NCBI GenBank assembly: GCA_024233595.1
Contig: JACKPK010000008.1
Coordinates: 1-64,000, forward strand
Origin: Deltaproteobacteria bacterium
GTDB taxonomy: Bacteria; UBA10199; JADGCS01
Reading direction: 5' to 3'
Length of the DNA stretch: 64,000 nucleotides
The translations under genes were made by a program, and so were the position numbers. Below, one piece after another: positions 54,886 through 64,000 of the stretch. Each line of letters opens with the position of its first letter. The stretch's first letter is position 1. Below the pieces are notes generated by a model that saw nothing but the letters and a program-made list of their open reading frames with translations, was not told where the DNA came from and ran no database searches.

Positions 54886-55010
54886 CCCCTCTCTGGCCGA
54901 TGGCCATCTCTCCCGTGCATTGCGGCAAAGTTGCCCAATGGCAAGTTTGAAGTTGTGCGCCATAGGAGAGACTAAAAGAGCAGAGGGGTTTTCCCCCTTA
55001 CAGTTTTTCT
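54886..55010. repeat. Cassette downstream repeat R2, second copy
   Basis: Near-identical to 51243-51367. It lies 43 bp after the end of the repeat protein and runs into the last codons of the minus-strand M20 dipeptidase, so it can serve as a two-way terminator between convergent genes. This is probably the ancestral copy. Confidence 0.85.
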
Positions 55011-56407
55011 GCCAAATCCTGAAAAAGATGCACCTGAGCCAAGCAGGCTTTTTTAAGATCACTGATCAGCAAGCTTTCGTTTTCGCCATGCGCGTTGGTG
55101 TAAGGATCCTCAATGCCAACCAGCAGAGCAGGCGCGCCTTTTAGCGCCAAAGCAAAGGGCTCCACAAAAGGAATGCTCGCCCCACAACCTGTTAAGGCAG
55201 CCTCTTTGCCATAGCCTTTTTTCAAACTCTCGCGCGTGATTTCAAAAATTTCTTTGTGTTCCCCTAAGGCGTCTGTTTCCCAAGGGGATCCCAAAGACTC
55301 ACGTTTGATTTTAAGTTCCAATCCCCATGGTGTGACTTTATTAAGGTAAGAAATGAGTGCGGCTTCGATTTTTTCAGGATCACTTTTGGGAGGCAAGCGT
55401 AAATTCAAGCGCGCCCAAGCACTGGGGTTAATCACATTGCCGGCGTTGGATTTTTCGGACGCTTGAATGCCGTTCACCACCAAGCTGGCTCGTCGCCACA
55501 AATTGGCCAAAGGATGACCTTCGCTTGGCAAAAGCGCTTGACTTGCTTTCATGCCTGCTGCTTCTTTAAATTCTGTTTCGTTAAAAGGAAGCTTTTCAAA
55601 CTCGGCAACCAATTTGGGATCCAAAGCAGGAAGTAAATCCACAATTTCAGGAACCGTCACAAAGTTTTTATCATCGGTAAGGCTGCCCAACATTTTACAA
55701 AGCGCCATGGCCGGATCAGGCACCAAACCACCATACAAACCATTGTGTAGTTTTTTTGTAGAAGAAATGACCTCGACATCCAAACACACCATGCCACGCA
55801 AGCTGGTGGTCAAAGAGGGCAGGCCACAATCAAAATTGGCTGTGTCTGTGAGCACCATGATGTCAGCCTGAACCTGATCATTAAACTCCGTTAAAAATTC
55901 CAAAAGATTCGGACTGCCGATTTCTTCTTCGCCCTCCACCAAAACTTTAATGTTCAATGGCAATTCTTTAGCTGTCTTTAAAAAACCTTTGATGGCCGCC
56001 AAATGCACAAAGATACCGGCTTTGTCGTCAGCCGTGCCACGGCCGTACAAGCGCATGCCACCAGGGCCTTCTTTTTTGGTTGGGACAAAAGGCTCTGTTT
56101 GCCATTTGTCTTTTTCGCCAATGGGTTGCACATCGTGATGAGCGTAAAGCAAAAGTGTGGGCTTGCCTGGCTTGTGGCAATGATCGCCATACACGTTGGG
56201 GAAGGAGTTTTTAGATTTAAGAACCTGAACGTTTTCTAGCCCCGCGTCTTTCATGAGCTCCACAACGCGTTCTGCGCTTTGATCAATGGTGCTGTGATCA
56301 AAACCCGGGAAGCTAATGGATGGGATTTTGGAAAGACTGATGAGGTCTTCTAAGGTGTTTTCAAAATTCTCTTCGACAAAAGCCAAAGCTTGTTCGCGTG
56401 CTGTCAT
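54998..56407 (-). CDS. M20-family dipeptidase
   Basis: Zinc exopeptidase of 469 residues, cutting di- or small peptides. Ligand motifs: LLYAHHDVQP, YGRGTADDKAGIF (bridging Asp), the catalytic Glu pair in VEGEEEIGSPN, and TGCGASIPFVEPFA near the end. A lid domain lies at about 200-350. The start is one base after the thiolase stop (AAATAACATG), with AAAGGA upstream, so it is coupled to that gene. The last codons form part of repeat R2. The closest known types are ArgE/DapE/CPG2-like 'PepV/carnosinase' enzymes; the substrate is unknown. Confidence 0.9.
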   Translation of the reverse strand: MTAREQALAFVEENFENTLEDLISLSKIPSISFPGFDHSTIDQSAERVVELMKDAGLENVQVLKSKNSFPNVYGDHCHKPGKPTLLLYAHHDVQPIGEKDKWQTEPFVPTKKEGPGGMRLYGRGTADDKAGIFVHLAAIKGFLKTAKELPLNIKVLVEGEEEIGSPNLLEFLTEFNDQVQADIMVLTDTANFDCGLPSLTTSLRGMVCLDVEVISSTKKLHNGLYGGLVPDPAMALCKMLGSLTDDKNFVTVPEIVDLLPALDPKLVAEFEKLPFNETEFKEAAGMKASQALLPSEGHPLANLWRRASLVVNGIQASEKSNAGNVINPSAWARLNLRLPPKSDPEKIEAALISYLNKVTPWGLELKIKRESLGSPWETDALGEHKEIFEITRESLKKGYGKEAALTGCGASIPFVEPFALALKGAPALLVGIEDPYTNAHGENESLLISDLKKACLAQVHLFQDLAEKL

Positions 56408-56408
56408 G

Positions 56409-57554
56409 TTATTTGATCCTTTCGATAATCATAGCGACACCCATGCCCATGCCAATGCAAAGCGAAACACAGGCGTATTGCTGATTGCGATTTTCTAATT
56501 CGTCTAAAGCGGTTCCGAGCAACATGGCGCCTGTGGCTCCCAAAGGGTGACCCATGGCAATGGCGCCGCCATTCACGTTGATTTTTTCCATGGGGATGTT
56601 GAGCTCTTCCGACACAGCCAAAGGCACCGGCGCAAAGGCTTCGTTGATTTCAAATAAATCGATTTGCTCTAGTTTTAATTGCGCCTTGCCCAAAGCCTTT
56701 TGAATGGCCGGTATAGGACCCAAAAGCATGATCACGGGATCGGAGCTGACAATGGCGGTGCTCAAAACGCGCGCACGTGGTTTAAGATTGTTTTGTTTGA
56801 CCCCTTGCTCACTCGCAAACAACACGGCAGCGCTGCCATCGACAATGCCACTGGAGTTGCCGGCTGTGATCACACCATTTTGCCGAAACACAGGTTTTAA
56901 TGCGGAGAGTGTTTCGACCGTGGTTCCTGGACGCATGTGCTCGTCTTTTTCGAGCGTGATTGATTCGCCCTGTGTGTTGTTGAACGCAATGGGCACAATG
57001 CTCTTTTGAAACGCGCCTTGCTCCCAGGCTTTGGCTGCCAGATTTTGTGAGCGTTCGGCATAAGCATCGACCTTATTGCGATCGTAAGAATAACGCTCGG
57101 CGATCATTTCGGCGGATTCCCCTTGCATGACCAATTTGGGATAAGCTTTGTTGAGTTGCGACTCGCCGTTGTAAAAATCGATTTCCATGGGCACGCGGGT
57201 CATGTGTTCGACACCACCGGCAATCACCAGATCTTGCATGCCACTCATCACCGATTGCGCCGCCCAATTGCACGCGCTCAAGCCCGATCCACAAAAACGA
57301 TTCAGAACCACACCAGGAACGGATTCAGGAAAACCAGAAGCCATGAGCGCTTTTTTGGTGATGACATTGTCTTGCTCATCGCGTTCTGACACGCAGCCAA
57401 AAATGACGTCATCTATGCGCTCTTTGTTAAGTTCATTGCGCTTGCTGATGGCTGTGAGTGGGATCGAAGCCAAATCAACCGGGTGTAAGTTGGAAAGACT
57501 GCCTTTGCGTTTGCCGCGGGGGGTGCGCACGGCATCAATAATATAAGAGGTCAT
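56409..57554 (-). CDS. Acetyl-CoA acyltransferase (thiolase)
   Basis: Thiolytic cleavage or condensation of acyl-CoA. 381 residues with nucleophile Cys in VLNRFCGSGLSAC, the SGIVDGSAAVLFA segment, the His in NVNGGAIAMGHPLGATGA and the second Cys in ACVSLCIGMGMG. GGAG lies five bases before the ATG. Could act in beta-oxidation or as acetoacetyl-CoA thiolase. The carboxylase and hydratase genes on the other strand make branched-chain or fatty acid catabolism likely. Coupled to the M20 gene. Confidence 0.93.
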   Translation of the reverse strand: MTSYIIDAVRTPRGKRKGSLSNLHPVDLASIPLTAISKRNELNKERIDDVIFGCVSERDEQDNVITKKALMASGFPESVPGVVLNRFCGSGLSACNWAAQSVMSGMQDLVIAGGVEHMTRVPMEIDFYNGESQLNKAYPKLVMQGESAEMIAERYSYDRNKVDAYAERSQNLAAKAWEQGAFQKSIVPIAFNNTQGESITLEKDEHMRPGTTVETLSALKPVFRQNGVITAGNSSGIVDGSAAVLFASEQGVKQNNLKPRARVLSTAIVSSDPVIMLLGPIPAIQKALGKAQLKLEQIDLFEINEAFAPVPLAVSEELNIPMEKINVNGGAIAMGHPLGATGAMLLGTALDELENRNQQYACVSLCIGMGMGVAMIIERIK

Positions 57555-57589
57555 AAAAACTCCCTTAGGGCTAAAGGCCCACAGAAAAA

Positions 57590-58201
57590 TTAGTTATCGG
57601 AAACAGGGCGACGGTCACCATTTTTAAGCATGTCATAACCGATATTGGTGTATTGCACAAAGGTGATGAGTGTCAAAGCCGCAGTGAGGTAGATGAGAAG
57701 GTTTTGGGTTTTAAAAATAGCCAGGACAATGTCTGGCGAGATATCGGTGTGTGATTTAATGAGGTAAGCCTTTATAAAAGAAAAGGTCAGCAACATGAAT
57801 TGCGAAAAAGTGGTGCGCTTGGATAAAATGGTGGGTTTGATTTTGATCTGAACCTGGCGCAGAAAATAAAGGTACATGGCCCCAAAAATGATGTAAAAAT
57901 CGCGCCCAATGACAATCATGGCCAACCAAGGTGGGAAAATCTCTTGTGCGCTCAACACAATAAAACTGACCATCATTAAAAATTTGTCGGCCAAAGGGTC
58001 TAAAACCGAGCCAAGTTTGGTTCCAAAATTAAAGCGCCTGGCCAATAAACCATCTAAGACATCGGTGCAGGCCGCTACCACCAAGGCAATCACGGCAGCT
58101 TTAAAATTATCGATCAGAAAATAATAAATAAAGACCGGGACCAAAATAAAACGAGAAAAGGTCAACCAAATGGCAGGATTAAAAGGAGCTCTTGTTTTCA
58201 T
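57590..58201 (-). CDS. CDP-alcohol phosphatidyltransferase (PgsA-like)
   Basis: Integral inner-membrane phospholipid enzyme of 203 residues. The full family motif is present in DVLDGLLARRFNFGTKLGSV followed by LDPLADK (DGx2ARx8Gx3Dx3D). Five to six hydrophobic helices (for example FILVPVFIYYFLI, AVIALVVAACTDV, IYLTAALTLITFV) surround it. Most like phosphatidylglycerophosphate synthase. ATG 58199-58201 chosen; a longer frame to 58228 is possible. Divergent from the carboxylase gene across 136 bp. Confidence 0.87.
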   Translation of the reverse strand: MKTRAPFNPAIWLTFSRFILVPVFIYYFLIDNFKAAVIALVVAACTDVLDGLLARRFNFGTKLGSVLDPLADKFLMMVSFIVLSAQEIFPPWLAMIVIGRDFYIIFGAMYLYFLRQVQIKIKPTILSKRTTFSQFMLLTFSFIKAYLIKSHTDISPDIVLAIFKTQNLLIYLTAALTLITFVQYTNIGYDMLKNGDRRPVSDN

Positions 58202-58337
58202 TCCTATAAAAATTAGGCCTGCAGCCAAATTTGTGCAATTCTTTTTTTAAGGTTTAAAGCCAAAGCCGCTGAGCGCTGAACCAACGATCTTCTGATTGCA
58301 TCTTGCTGCGCCTTTCACTATCCCATCAGGTAAATTT

Positions 58338-59942
58338 ATGAGCACATTATCATCCCAAATCAAAACAAACGATGCCTCTTTTAAAGAAAACCAACAGAGT
58401 TTTTCCAAGATCATTGCTTCTTGGCAAGAAAAACAAGAACTAGTCATGCAGGGTGGTGGCGCTAAAGCTGTGGAACGTCATCGCGCGCGCCAAAAATTTT
58501 TACCACGAGAACGCATCGATAAAATCTTAGACCCCGGGTCGTTTTTTTTAGAGCTCTCGCCCTTGGCGGCTTGGGATGTTTACGATAACCAAGCCCCAGG
58601 CGCAGGCATGGTCACCGGCATTGGGCTTGTGCATGGCAAACCTGTGATGATTGTGGCCAACGATGCCACGGTCAAAGGCGGAACTTATTTTCCTTTAACA
58701 GTCAAAAAGCATCTGCGGGCCCAAGAAATTGCCGAAGAAAATCACTTGCCCTGTGTCTACCTTGTGGATTCTGGCGGGGCATTTTTGCCCATGCAGGATC
58801 AAGTCTTTCCCGATAAAAATCATTTTGGCCGCATCTTTTTTAATCAAGCGCGCATGTCGTCCAAAGGCATCCCACAAATTGCTGTGGTGCTTGGCAGTTG
58901 CACGGCAGGCGGTGCCTATGTTCCCGCCATGAGCGACGAGACCATCATCGTCAAAGGCAATGGCACTATCTTTTTGGGTGGCCCGCCTTTGGTCAAGGCC
59001 GCTACGGGTGAAGTTGTTTCTGCCGAAGAGTTGGGCGGTGCCGATGTTCATTGCCGTGAATCGGGGGTCAGTGATCACTACGCCGAAACCGAAGAAGAGG
59101 CTTTGTCCAAAACACGCAACCTGCTCAAGCATTTGGGGCAGGCCGCTGGGGATTTTTCTTTTGATGCCTTCGAAGAGCCCCGTTTTAACATCAACGAAAT
59201 CACCGGTGTGGTTCCCAGCGACGCACGCAAACCCTTTGATGTTCGCGAAGTCATAGCACGTCTTGTTGACGCGTCTGACTTTCATGAGTTCAAACCGCTT
59301 TTTGGCGAAACCTTGGTTTGTGGTTTTGCGCGCATTCACGGTGAACGTGTTGGCATTGTGGCAAACAACGGCATTTTGTTTTCGGAATCAGCCCTAAAGG
59401 GCGCGCATTTTATTCAGCTGTGCTCGCAGCGCCAAACGCCTTTGGTGTTTTTGCAGAACATCACTGGTTTCATGGTGGGCAAGCAATACGAATCGCGTGG
59501 CATTGCCAAAGATGGCGCTAAATTAGTCACGGCTGTTTCCACTGCCAATGTGCCCAAGCTCACTGTTATTATTGGTGGCTCTTACGGCGCAGGCAATTAC
59601 GGCATGTGCGGTCGCGCTTACAGCCCACGCTTTTTGTGGATGTGGCCCAACGCGCGCATTTCGGTCATGGGCGGCGAGCAGGCTGCCAATGTTTTGGCCA
59701 CAGTCAAACAAGAGCAATTGCAAAAGGCAGGTCAAAACATGACTGAGTCTGACATACAAAAGCTCAAGCAACCCATTTTAGAAAAGTACGAACGCGAAAG
59801 CGCTTCGGTGTATTCGAGTGCGCGTTTGTGGGACGATGGCATCATTGCTCCGCAAGACACCCGTACTGTTTTGGGAACGGCTTTAAAAATTGTAAAACGT
59901 GTTCCTCACGATTCACCGCAGTTTGGATTATTTAGGATGTAA
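58338..59942 (+). CDS. Acyl-CoA carboxylase carboxyltransferase subunit (methylcrotonyl-CoA type)
   Basis: Beta subunit that moves CO2 from biotin to an acyl-CoA. 534 residues with the crotonase-fold halves: GGGAKAVERHRARQKFLPRE, VGTGKP-like VHGKPVMIVANDATVKGG, VYLVDSGGAFLPMQ, GSCTAGGAYVPAMSDE, FLQNITGFMVGKQYE and GGSYGAGNYGMCGRAYSPRF. Length and blocks match MccB of leucine breakdown. The next gene, a hydratase two bases on, is the following step. The biotin-carrying alpha subunit is not in the window. ATG 58338 chosen over TTG 58296. Confidence 0.92.
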   Translation: MSTLSSQIKTNDASFKENQQSFSKIIASWQEKQELVMQGGGAKAVERHRARQKFLPRERIDKILDPGSFFLELSPLAAWDVYDNQAPGAGMVTGIGLVHGKPVMIVANDATVKGGTYFPLTVKKHLRAQEIAEENHLPCVYLVDSGGAFLPMQDQVFPDKNHFGRIFFNQARMSSKGIPQIAVVLGSCTAGGAYVPAMSDETIIVKGNGTIFLGGPPLVKAATGEVVSAEELGGADVHCRESGVSDHYAETEEEALSKTRNLLKHLGQAAGDFSFDAFEEPRFNINEITGVVPSDARKPFDVREVIARLVDASDFHEFKPLFGETLVCGFARIHGERVGIVANNGILFSESALKGAHFIQLCSQRQTPLVFLQNITGFMVGKQYESRGIAKDGAKLVTAVSTANVPKLTVIIGGSYGAGNYGMCGRAYSPRFLWMWPNARISVMGGEQAANVLATVKQEQLQKAGQNMTESDIQKLKQPILEKYERESASVYSSARLWDDGIIAPQDTRTVLGTALKIVKRVPHDSPQFGLFRM

Positions 59943-59944
59943 CA

Positions 59945-60724
59945 ATGAAAACACTTCAAATCTTAAATTCAGATCACATCACACATGTGATTTTAAATCG
60001 TGCCGAAGTGCACAACGCCTTTAACGAAGACATGATGCGCGAGCTCAGCGAAGTTTTTGGCAAAATACAAAACGACGAGCGTGTGCGCTGTGTGATCCTC
60101 ACCGCTCAGGGCAAATCCTTTAGCGCTGGTGGTGATCTTAACTACATGAAATCCGCGGCACAAAAAAATCACCAAGAGAATGTGAATGAGTCCTTGGCCA
60201 TGGCAAAAATGTTTGCGCTGATCGATGAATGCCCCAAACCTGTGGTGGGCATTATCAATGGATCAGCCTTTGGTGGAGGCTTGGGTTTGGTCAGTGTGTG
60301 CGATGTGGTTCTTTGTGATCAAAAGGCGCAGTTTGGTTTCTCGGAAGTGCGCTTGGGCTTAACGCCTTCGGTGATTTCTCCTTTTGTGATTCAAAAAATT
60401 GGAGTCAGTCAAGCCAGACGTTTTTTTGTCACGGGTGAACGCTTTGATGCGCACAAAGCCAAACAAATGGGATTGGTGCACGAGATATTTGATGATGCCA
60501 GTAAAGACAGTGTTGTTAGTCATTTGCTCAGCAATATTTTAGCCAACGGTCCGGAAGCCATTGATCAAGCCAAAGTGTTGATCCGAAAAAACCAAGAGCT
60601 CAAGGGAACTGAGCTAACAGAATTCACCGCCGAACAGATTTCTAAAAGACGAGCCAGTCAGGAAGCGCAAGAGGGCATCACGGCATTTTTTGAAAAACGC
60701 AAAGCAGGGTACAATCAAACATGA
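59945..60724 (+). CDS. Enoyl-CoA hydratase/isomerase (methylglutaconyl-CoA hydratase-like)
   Basis: Crotonase family, 259 residues: LNRAEVHNAFNEDMM, oxyanion-hole GKSFSAGGDLNYM and GSAFGGGLGLVSVCDVV, with a catalytic Glu in FSEVRLGLTPSVISPFV. Adjacent to a methylcrotonyl-CoA carboxylase-type gene, so methylglutaconyl-CoA hydration in leucine catabolism is the best guess; a general enoyl-CoA hydratase is the alternative. The stop overlaps the polA start (ATGA). Confidence 0.9.
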   Translation: MKTLQILNSDHITHVILNRAEVHNAFNEDMMRELSEVFGKIQNDERVRCVILTAQGKSFSAGGDLNYMKSAAQKNHQENVNESLAMAKMFALIDECPKPVVGIINGSAFGGGLGLVSVCDVVLCDQKAQFGFSEVRLGLTPSVISPFVIQKIGVSQARRFFVTGERFDAHKAKQMGLVHEIFDDASKDSVVSHLLSNILANGPEAIDQAKVLIRKNQELKGTELTEFTAEQISKRRASQEAQEGITAFFEKRKAGYNQT

Positions 60725-63378
60725 AATCACTTTATCTTGTCGACATCTCGTCTTTTATTTTTAGAGCTTATTACGCCATTCGTCCTCTTTCGACCAAAGA
60801 AGGCACGCCTGTTAACGCGGTTTTTGGTGTTGTTAATATGATCAACCGCCTCATCGAAGAGAAAAAACCAGATCACCTGATTGTGTGCAAAGACCGTCCT
60901 GACAAAGGTTTTCGTCACGAGATTTTTCCCGAGTACAAAGCCAATCGTGGTGCGCCACCAGAAGATTTGGTGCCACAATTTGCGCTCATTCAAGAGTTCA
61001 TTGACAGCTACCCGATTCATTCTTTTGATAAAAAAAGTTACGAGGCCGATGACATCATTGCCACCTTGGTTCGTAAATTCGAAACGCAAAAAGATTTGGA
61101 GATTTTCATTGTCTCTTCAGACAAAGATTTAATGCAATTGGTTTCCGATAAAGTTTTCTTGTACGACACCATGAAAAACAAAATCATGGGCATTGATGCG
61201 GTGAACGAAAAGTTTGGTGTCACCCCCGATAAAGTCATTGATGTGCAAGCTCTGTGCGGCGACTCCACTGATAACATCCCAGGCATTCCCGGGATTGGCC
61301 CCAAAACAGCGACCAAACTTGTCAATGACTATGGCAGTGTCGAAGCCGTTTTGGATCACGCAGATGAGCTAAAAGGCAAAATGAAAGACAAGGTCAAAGA
61401 AGGGCGCGACATGGCGCTTCTGTCTAAAAAGCTTGTTGCGCTAGCCACCGATGTGCCCCTTGATTTAGACTGGAACGATTTAAGTTTGCCCGAAAAAGAC
61501 CAAGCAGCGTTAAACGAATTTTACAGCAAACTCGATTTTCAAAAATTCATTGTCGATGTGAACGCGCCTAAAAAAACTCAGTCCGAATCCAAGGCTGATT
61601 TTGTTTTGATCAATAGCGAAGACGCGCTTAAAAAACTCGCGCAAGCGATCAAAAAATCCAAAACCCTCCTTTGTTTTGATACCGAGACCGATCACATTAA
61701 TTCCACCAAAGCCAATTTAGTCGGCATGAGTTTTTGCTTTGAAGACAACAAAGCTTATTACTTGCCCATTGCTCACAAAGACGGCACCAATTTAAAAATC
61801 GATGTCATCAAAGAATACCTGGGCCCAATTTTTTCTGACGCTTCCATTAAAAAGGCGGCGCAAAATGCTAAATACGATTTAAACGTACTCAGACGCGCCG
61901 GGTTTGAAATTGCTGGTTTAAGTGAAGACACCATGATTGCAGCTTACTTAGCTGACCCAACCGGGCAGCACGGTTTGGACTTTTTATCCGATAAATTTTT
62001 AGGTCATAAGCCCATTGCCTTTAAAGATTTGGTTGGCAAAGGCCAAACCTTTGCGGATGTGCCTTTAGACAAAGCCACCGAGTACGCAGCGGAAGACGCT
62101 TGGTTGGTGTCGCGTTTGATTGCGCCTGTTTTAGAAGGTTTACAAGAAGGCGATCTTAAAACTGTGTACCAAGACTTAGAACTGCCACTGGTGGATGTGC
62201 TTTCGCGCATGGAGCTTAATGGCATTCAGATTGATCTCAAATTTCTAGAAGGTCTCGATACAGAATTTTCGGAGCGCATTAAAAAAATCGACAAGAAAAT
62301 ATACGATTTGGCGGGTGAGGAATTCAATTTGAATAGCCCCAAACAATTATCAGAAATTCTATTCGAAAAATTAGGCTTGCCGGTTTGTCATTAAAAACCA
62401 AAACCGGTTTTTCGACCAATGTGATGCTCACCGCTTTGCAAAACAAGCACGAGTTGCCTGCTAAACTTTTTGGAGTACCGTGTGGCCTGGCTAAATTGCA
62501 GAGCAACCTATGTGCAACAGATCAAACCCTGGTTAACGAAAACAGCAATCGCTTGCACACCACCTTCAATCAGGCTGTGGTGGAAGCCACAGGGCGTTTG
62601 CTCCACAGATCCCAATTCTGCAAAATATCCCAATCTGCTCAGAAGACGGGCGCCGTATCTTTATGAAGCCTTTGTGGCAACCTAAGGGCTCTTGCTCTTA
62701 AGTGCGGATTATTCGCAAATTGAATTGCGTTTGCTCGCGGCTTTTTCGGAAGACCCCAAACTTAGAAAAGCTTACAAAGAAGACGAAGACATCCACGCGC
62801 GCACGGCGGCGCAAATCTTTGGCATGGATATTTCTGAAGTGGATGGCGAACACCGTTCCATTGGCAAGACCATTAATTTTGGCGTTATTTATGGGCAATC
62901 GGCGTTTGTCGGCTAATCAGCTGGGTGTTCCTAATGGAGAGGTTAAGTAATTTTATCGATCGTTTACGAAGAGTTTGCGCGCGTTAAGGTTTATAAAGAT
63001 GAGATCTAGAACAAGCACGCAAAGATGGTTTTGTGAGCACTTACTTGGGGCGTCGACGCTACTTGCCGGATCTGAACTCAAAAAACAACTCGCCAAACAA
63101 AAACGCCGGAATGTGTGGCTTTTAACACTGTTTTTCAAGGCTCTGCGGCTATTCCTCATTAAAACAGCCATGGTGCAGATTGATGCCTTTCTAAGAAAAA
63201 GAAAATGGCAAAGCAAAATGTTTTTGCAAGTGCACGATGAACTCATTTTTGAAGTTTGATGACGAAAATGAAACAGGCGTGAGGTGCCGCCCAAAATGAT
63301 GAGTGAAGCGTTTAGTTTGGCTGCCGTGCCCCTAAAGGTGTCGGTTGGGTTTGGGAAAACCTGGGTGAGGCGCATTAG
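60721..63378 (+). pseudogene. polA: DNA polymerase I, polymerase domain frameshifted
   Basis: The first 557 residues are clean: the 5'-3' exonuclease domain (LVDISSFIFRAYYAI, CGDSTDNIPGIPGIGPKTA), the 3'-5' exonuclease-like domain (LLCFDTETDHINSTKANLVG, NAKYDLNVLRR) and the start of the polymerase domain (RMELNGIQID). Beyond 62390 the frame breaks many times, but SADYSQIELRLLAAFSEDP, HRSIGKTINFGVIYG, GRRRYLPDL and QVHDELIFEV are still readable, with an expected C-terminal WENLGEAH ending in TAG at 63376. Total about 885 codons, normal length. Breaks are confined to the indel-rich end patch. Confidence 0.92.
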
Positions 63379-63386
63379 GCAACTTC

Positions 63387-63631
63387 TTATCTTATAATTG
63401 GAAATAAAATGACGGCAGGATGAACTTTAAGGCTTGGAGCTAAACACCAAAGCCCTTCTTCCAATTTGTTGGCGACCACACTCATATTTGAAATGTTAGC
63501 CTGGTCATTCTGGTAAGCTCCGCCAATTCATTTTGAGAGATCCTGTAATTTCCTAATAGCCGCGCATTCTCACCCGGAGTCATTTCGATATGATCTTCGC
63601 CAAATAAAATCTTTTTTCTTTTTGTGTTCAT
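63387..63631 (-). pseudogene. Small XRE-type helix-turn-helix gene, frameshifted
   Basis: ATG 63629-63631 with GAGG at seven bases. Reads MNTKRKKILFGEDHIEMTPG, then ENARLL and, after a frame change, ISQNELAELTRMT (typical XRE recognition helices) and NISNM-like, ANKLEEGLWCLAPSLKVHPA, ending at TAA 63387. About 80 residues. Resembles HigA/XRE antitoxin-like regulators. No toxin partner is visible, though the gene upstream on this strand is cut by the window edge. Confidence 0.5.
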
Positions 63632-63669
63632 AGTTAACCTCAATTCAATATTTTCCTCTTATTCCTGCT

Positions 63670-64000
63670 CTACACGCATCGGGGAGGCTGTTTAGATTCA
63701 GTCCTCATAGACAAAGGTAATGGGAAATTAGTTTTAAGCGTCTTTTTAGAAATGCCAGAGCGACGGCTCGAATCCGAAAGAACGCCATAGTTGCAGTTTT
63801 CTAATCCCCAACGCTGTTCATCGTAGGCCACTTCGGACACAAGGCCAAGAGGGTAGATTTCTAAATCATTGCACAGCATGATCACAGTCACAAAAATCTG
63901 TATCATCATGATTGGGACACAGATCGTAATCCCAAGGAATGCCATCACCATCAGCGTCACACTGAGAGTCCTTCAACCATTTGCTGCTAGCATTGTCGTT
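63670..64000 (-). pseudogene. End of a calcium-repeat (thrombospondin type-3-like) protein, frameshifted, partial
   Basis: Entering from the right edge, the minus strand reads SQCDADGDGIPWDYDLCPNH (Asp-rich DxDxDGxxD calcium loop with Cys, as in thrombospondin type-3 repeats), then DDTDFCDCDHAV. It continues in another frame as DLEIYPLGLVSEVAYDEQRW to a stop at 63670. Such repeats occur in secreted or outer-membrane proteins. Most of the gene is outside the window. Confidence 0.45.

Overview
The window is a dense chromosomal segment of a Gram-negative, diderm bacterium. It carries lipoproteins with lipoboxes, an outer-membrane barrel candidate, Ser/Thr kinases with PEGA domains, an FHA-GGDEF protein, an FHA-type sigma54 activator and a split glycine decarboxylase (gcvPA/gcvPB). 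This mix fits a Bdellovibrionota/Oligoflexia-like or other former-deltaproteobacterial lineage. That placement is inference: no rRNA gene is present to fix it. I saw no tRNA, rRNA or CRISPR array.

Layout. 1-6.5 kb: ligA (cut by the window edge), an RsmB-like rRNA methyltransferase, a PEGA kinase, an FHA-diguanylate cyclase and tilS. 6.5-10.2 kb: an accessory island with a REP-associated (HUH/Y1) transposase, an orphan 468-aa protein, an 11-bp motif that recurs six times in about 5.4 kb, and broken copies of the tilS 3' end. 10.2-12 kb: a very good sigma54 promoter in front of two broken unknown genes, then a broken rlmB. 12-19.6 kb: ffh, the gcvT-H-PA-PB operon with a thioesterase, and an unknown membrane protein. 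19.6-25.5 kb: a minus-strand operon (parvulin lipoprotein, purM, purN, outer-membrane barrel, FAD oxidoreductase) and an alpha/beta hydrolase. 25.6-32.7 kb: rplI, dnaB, a cysteine desulfurase, a DnaJ-like protein and clpB. 32.7-38 kb: a glycosyltransferase, a lipoprotein, an M15/DUF882 protein, trpE-trpG, ispD and ispF. 38-44.8 kb: cysS, nth, an MntA-HepT toxin-antitoxin pair, fumC, a CBS protein and dnaK, most of them frameshifted. 45-48.8 kb: a second kinase/FHA signalling cluster. 55-63.4 kb: an M20 dipeptidase, a thiolase, a CDP-alcohol phosphatidyltransferase, an acyl-CoA carboxylase subunit with an enoyl-CoA hydratase (leucine-catabolism-like), and polA. The last 0.6 kb holds an HTH gene and the end of a calcium-repeat-like protein.

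Most unusual region (49.15-55.01 kb): two consecutive cassettes share the same roughly 80-bp upstream sequence (a TATAAT box and, in the first copy, a perfect 11-bp palindrome) and the same roughly 125-bp structured downstream sequence, but carry unrelated cargo. The first encodes a kinase followed by ankyrin repeats. The second encodes a large protein built from alternating repeats of about 73 residues that I do not recognise. An IS30-like element sits in the shared upstream sequence of the second cassette. This looks like an exchangeable eukaryotic-like effector locus.

Data-quality caution: five patches (about 9.5-11.6, 37.9-42.5, 42.9-43.4, 50.4-54.5 and 62.4-64.0 kb) are dense in small indels that break housekeeping genes (ispF, cysS, dnaK, polA, fumC) whose protein sequence stays well conserved across frames. 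Consensus error is at least as likely as genuine decay there. Entries typed 'pseudogene' in these patches should be read as 'frameshifted as given'.
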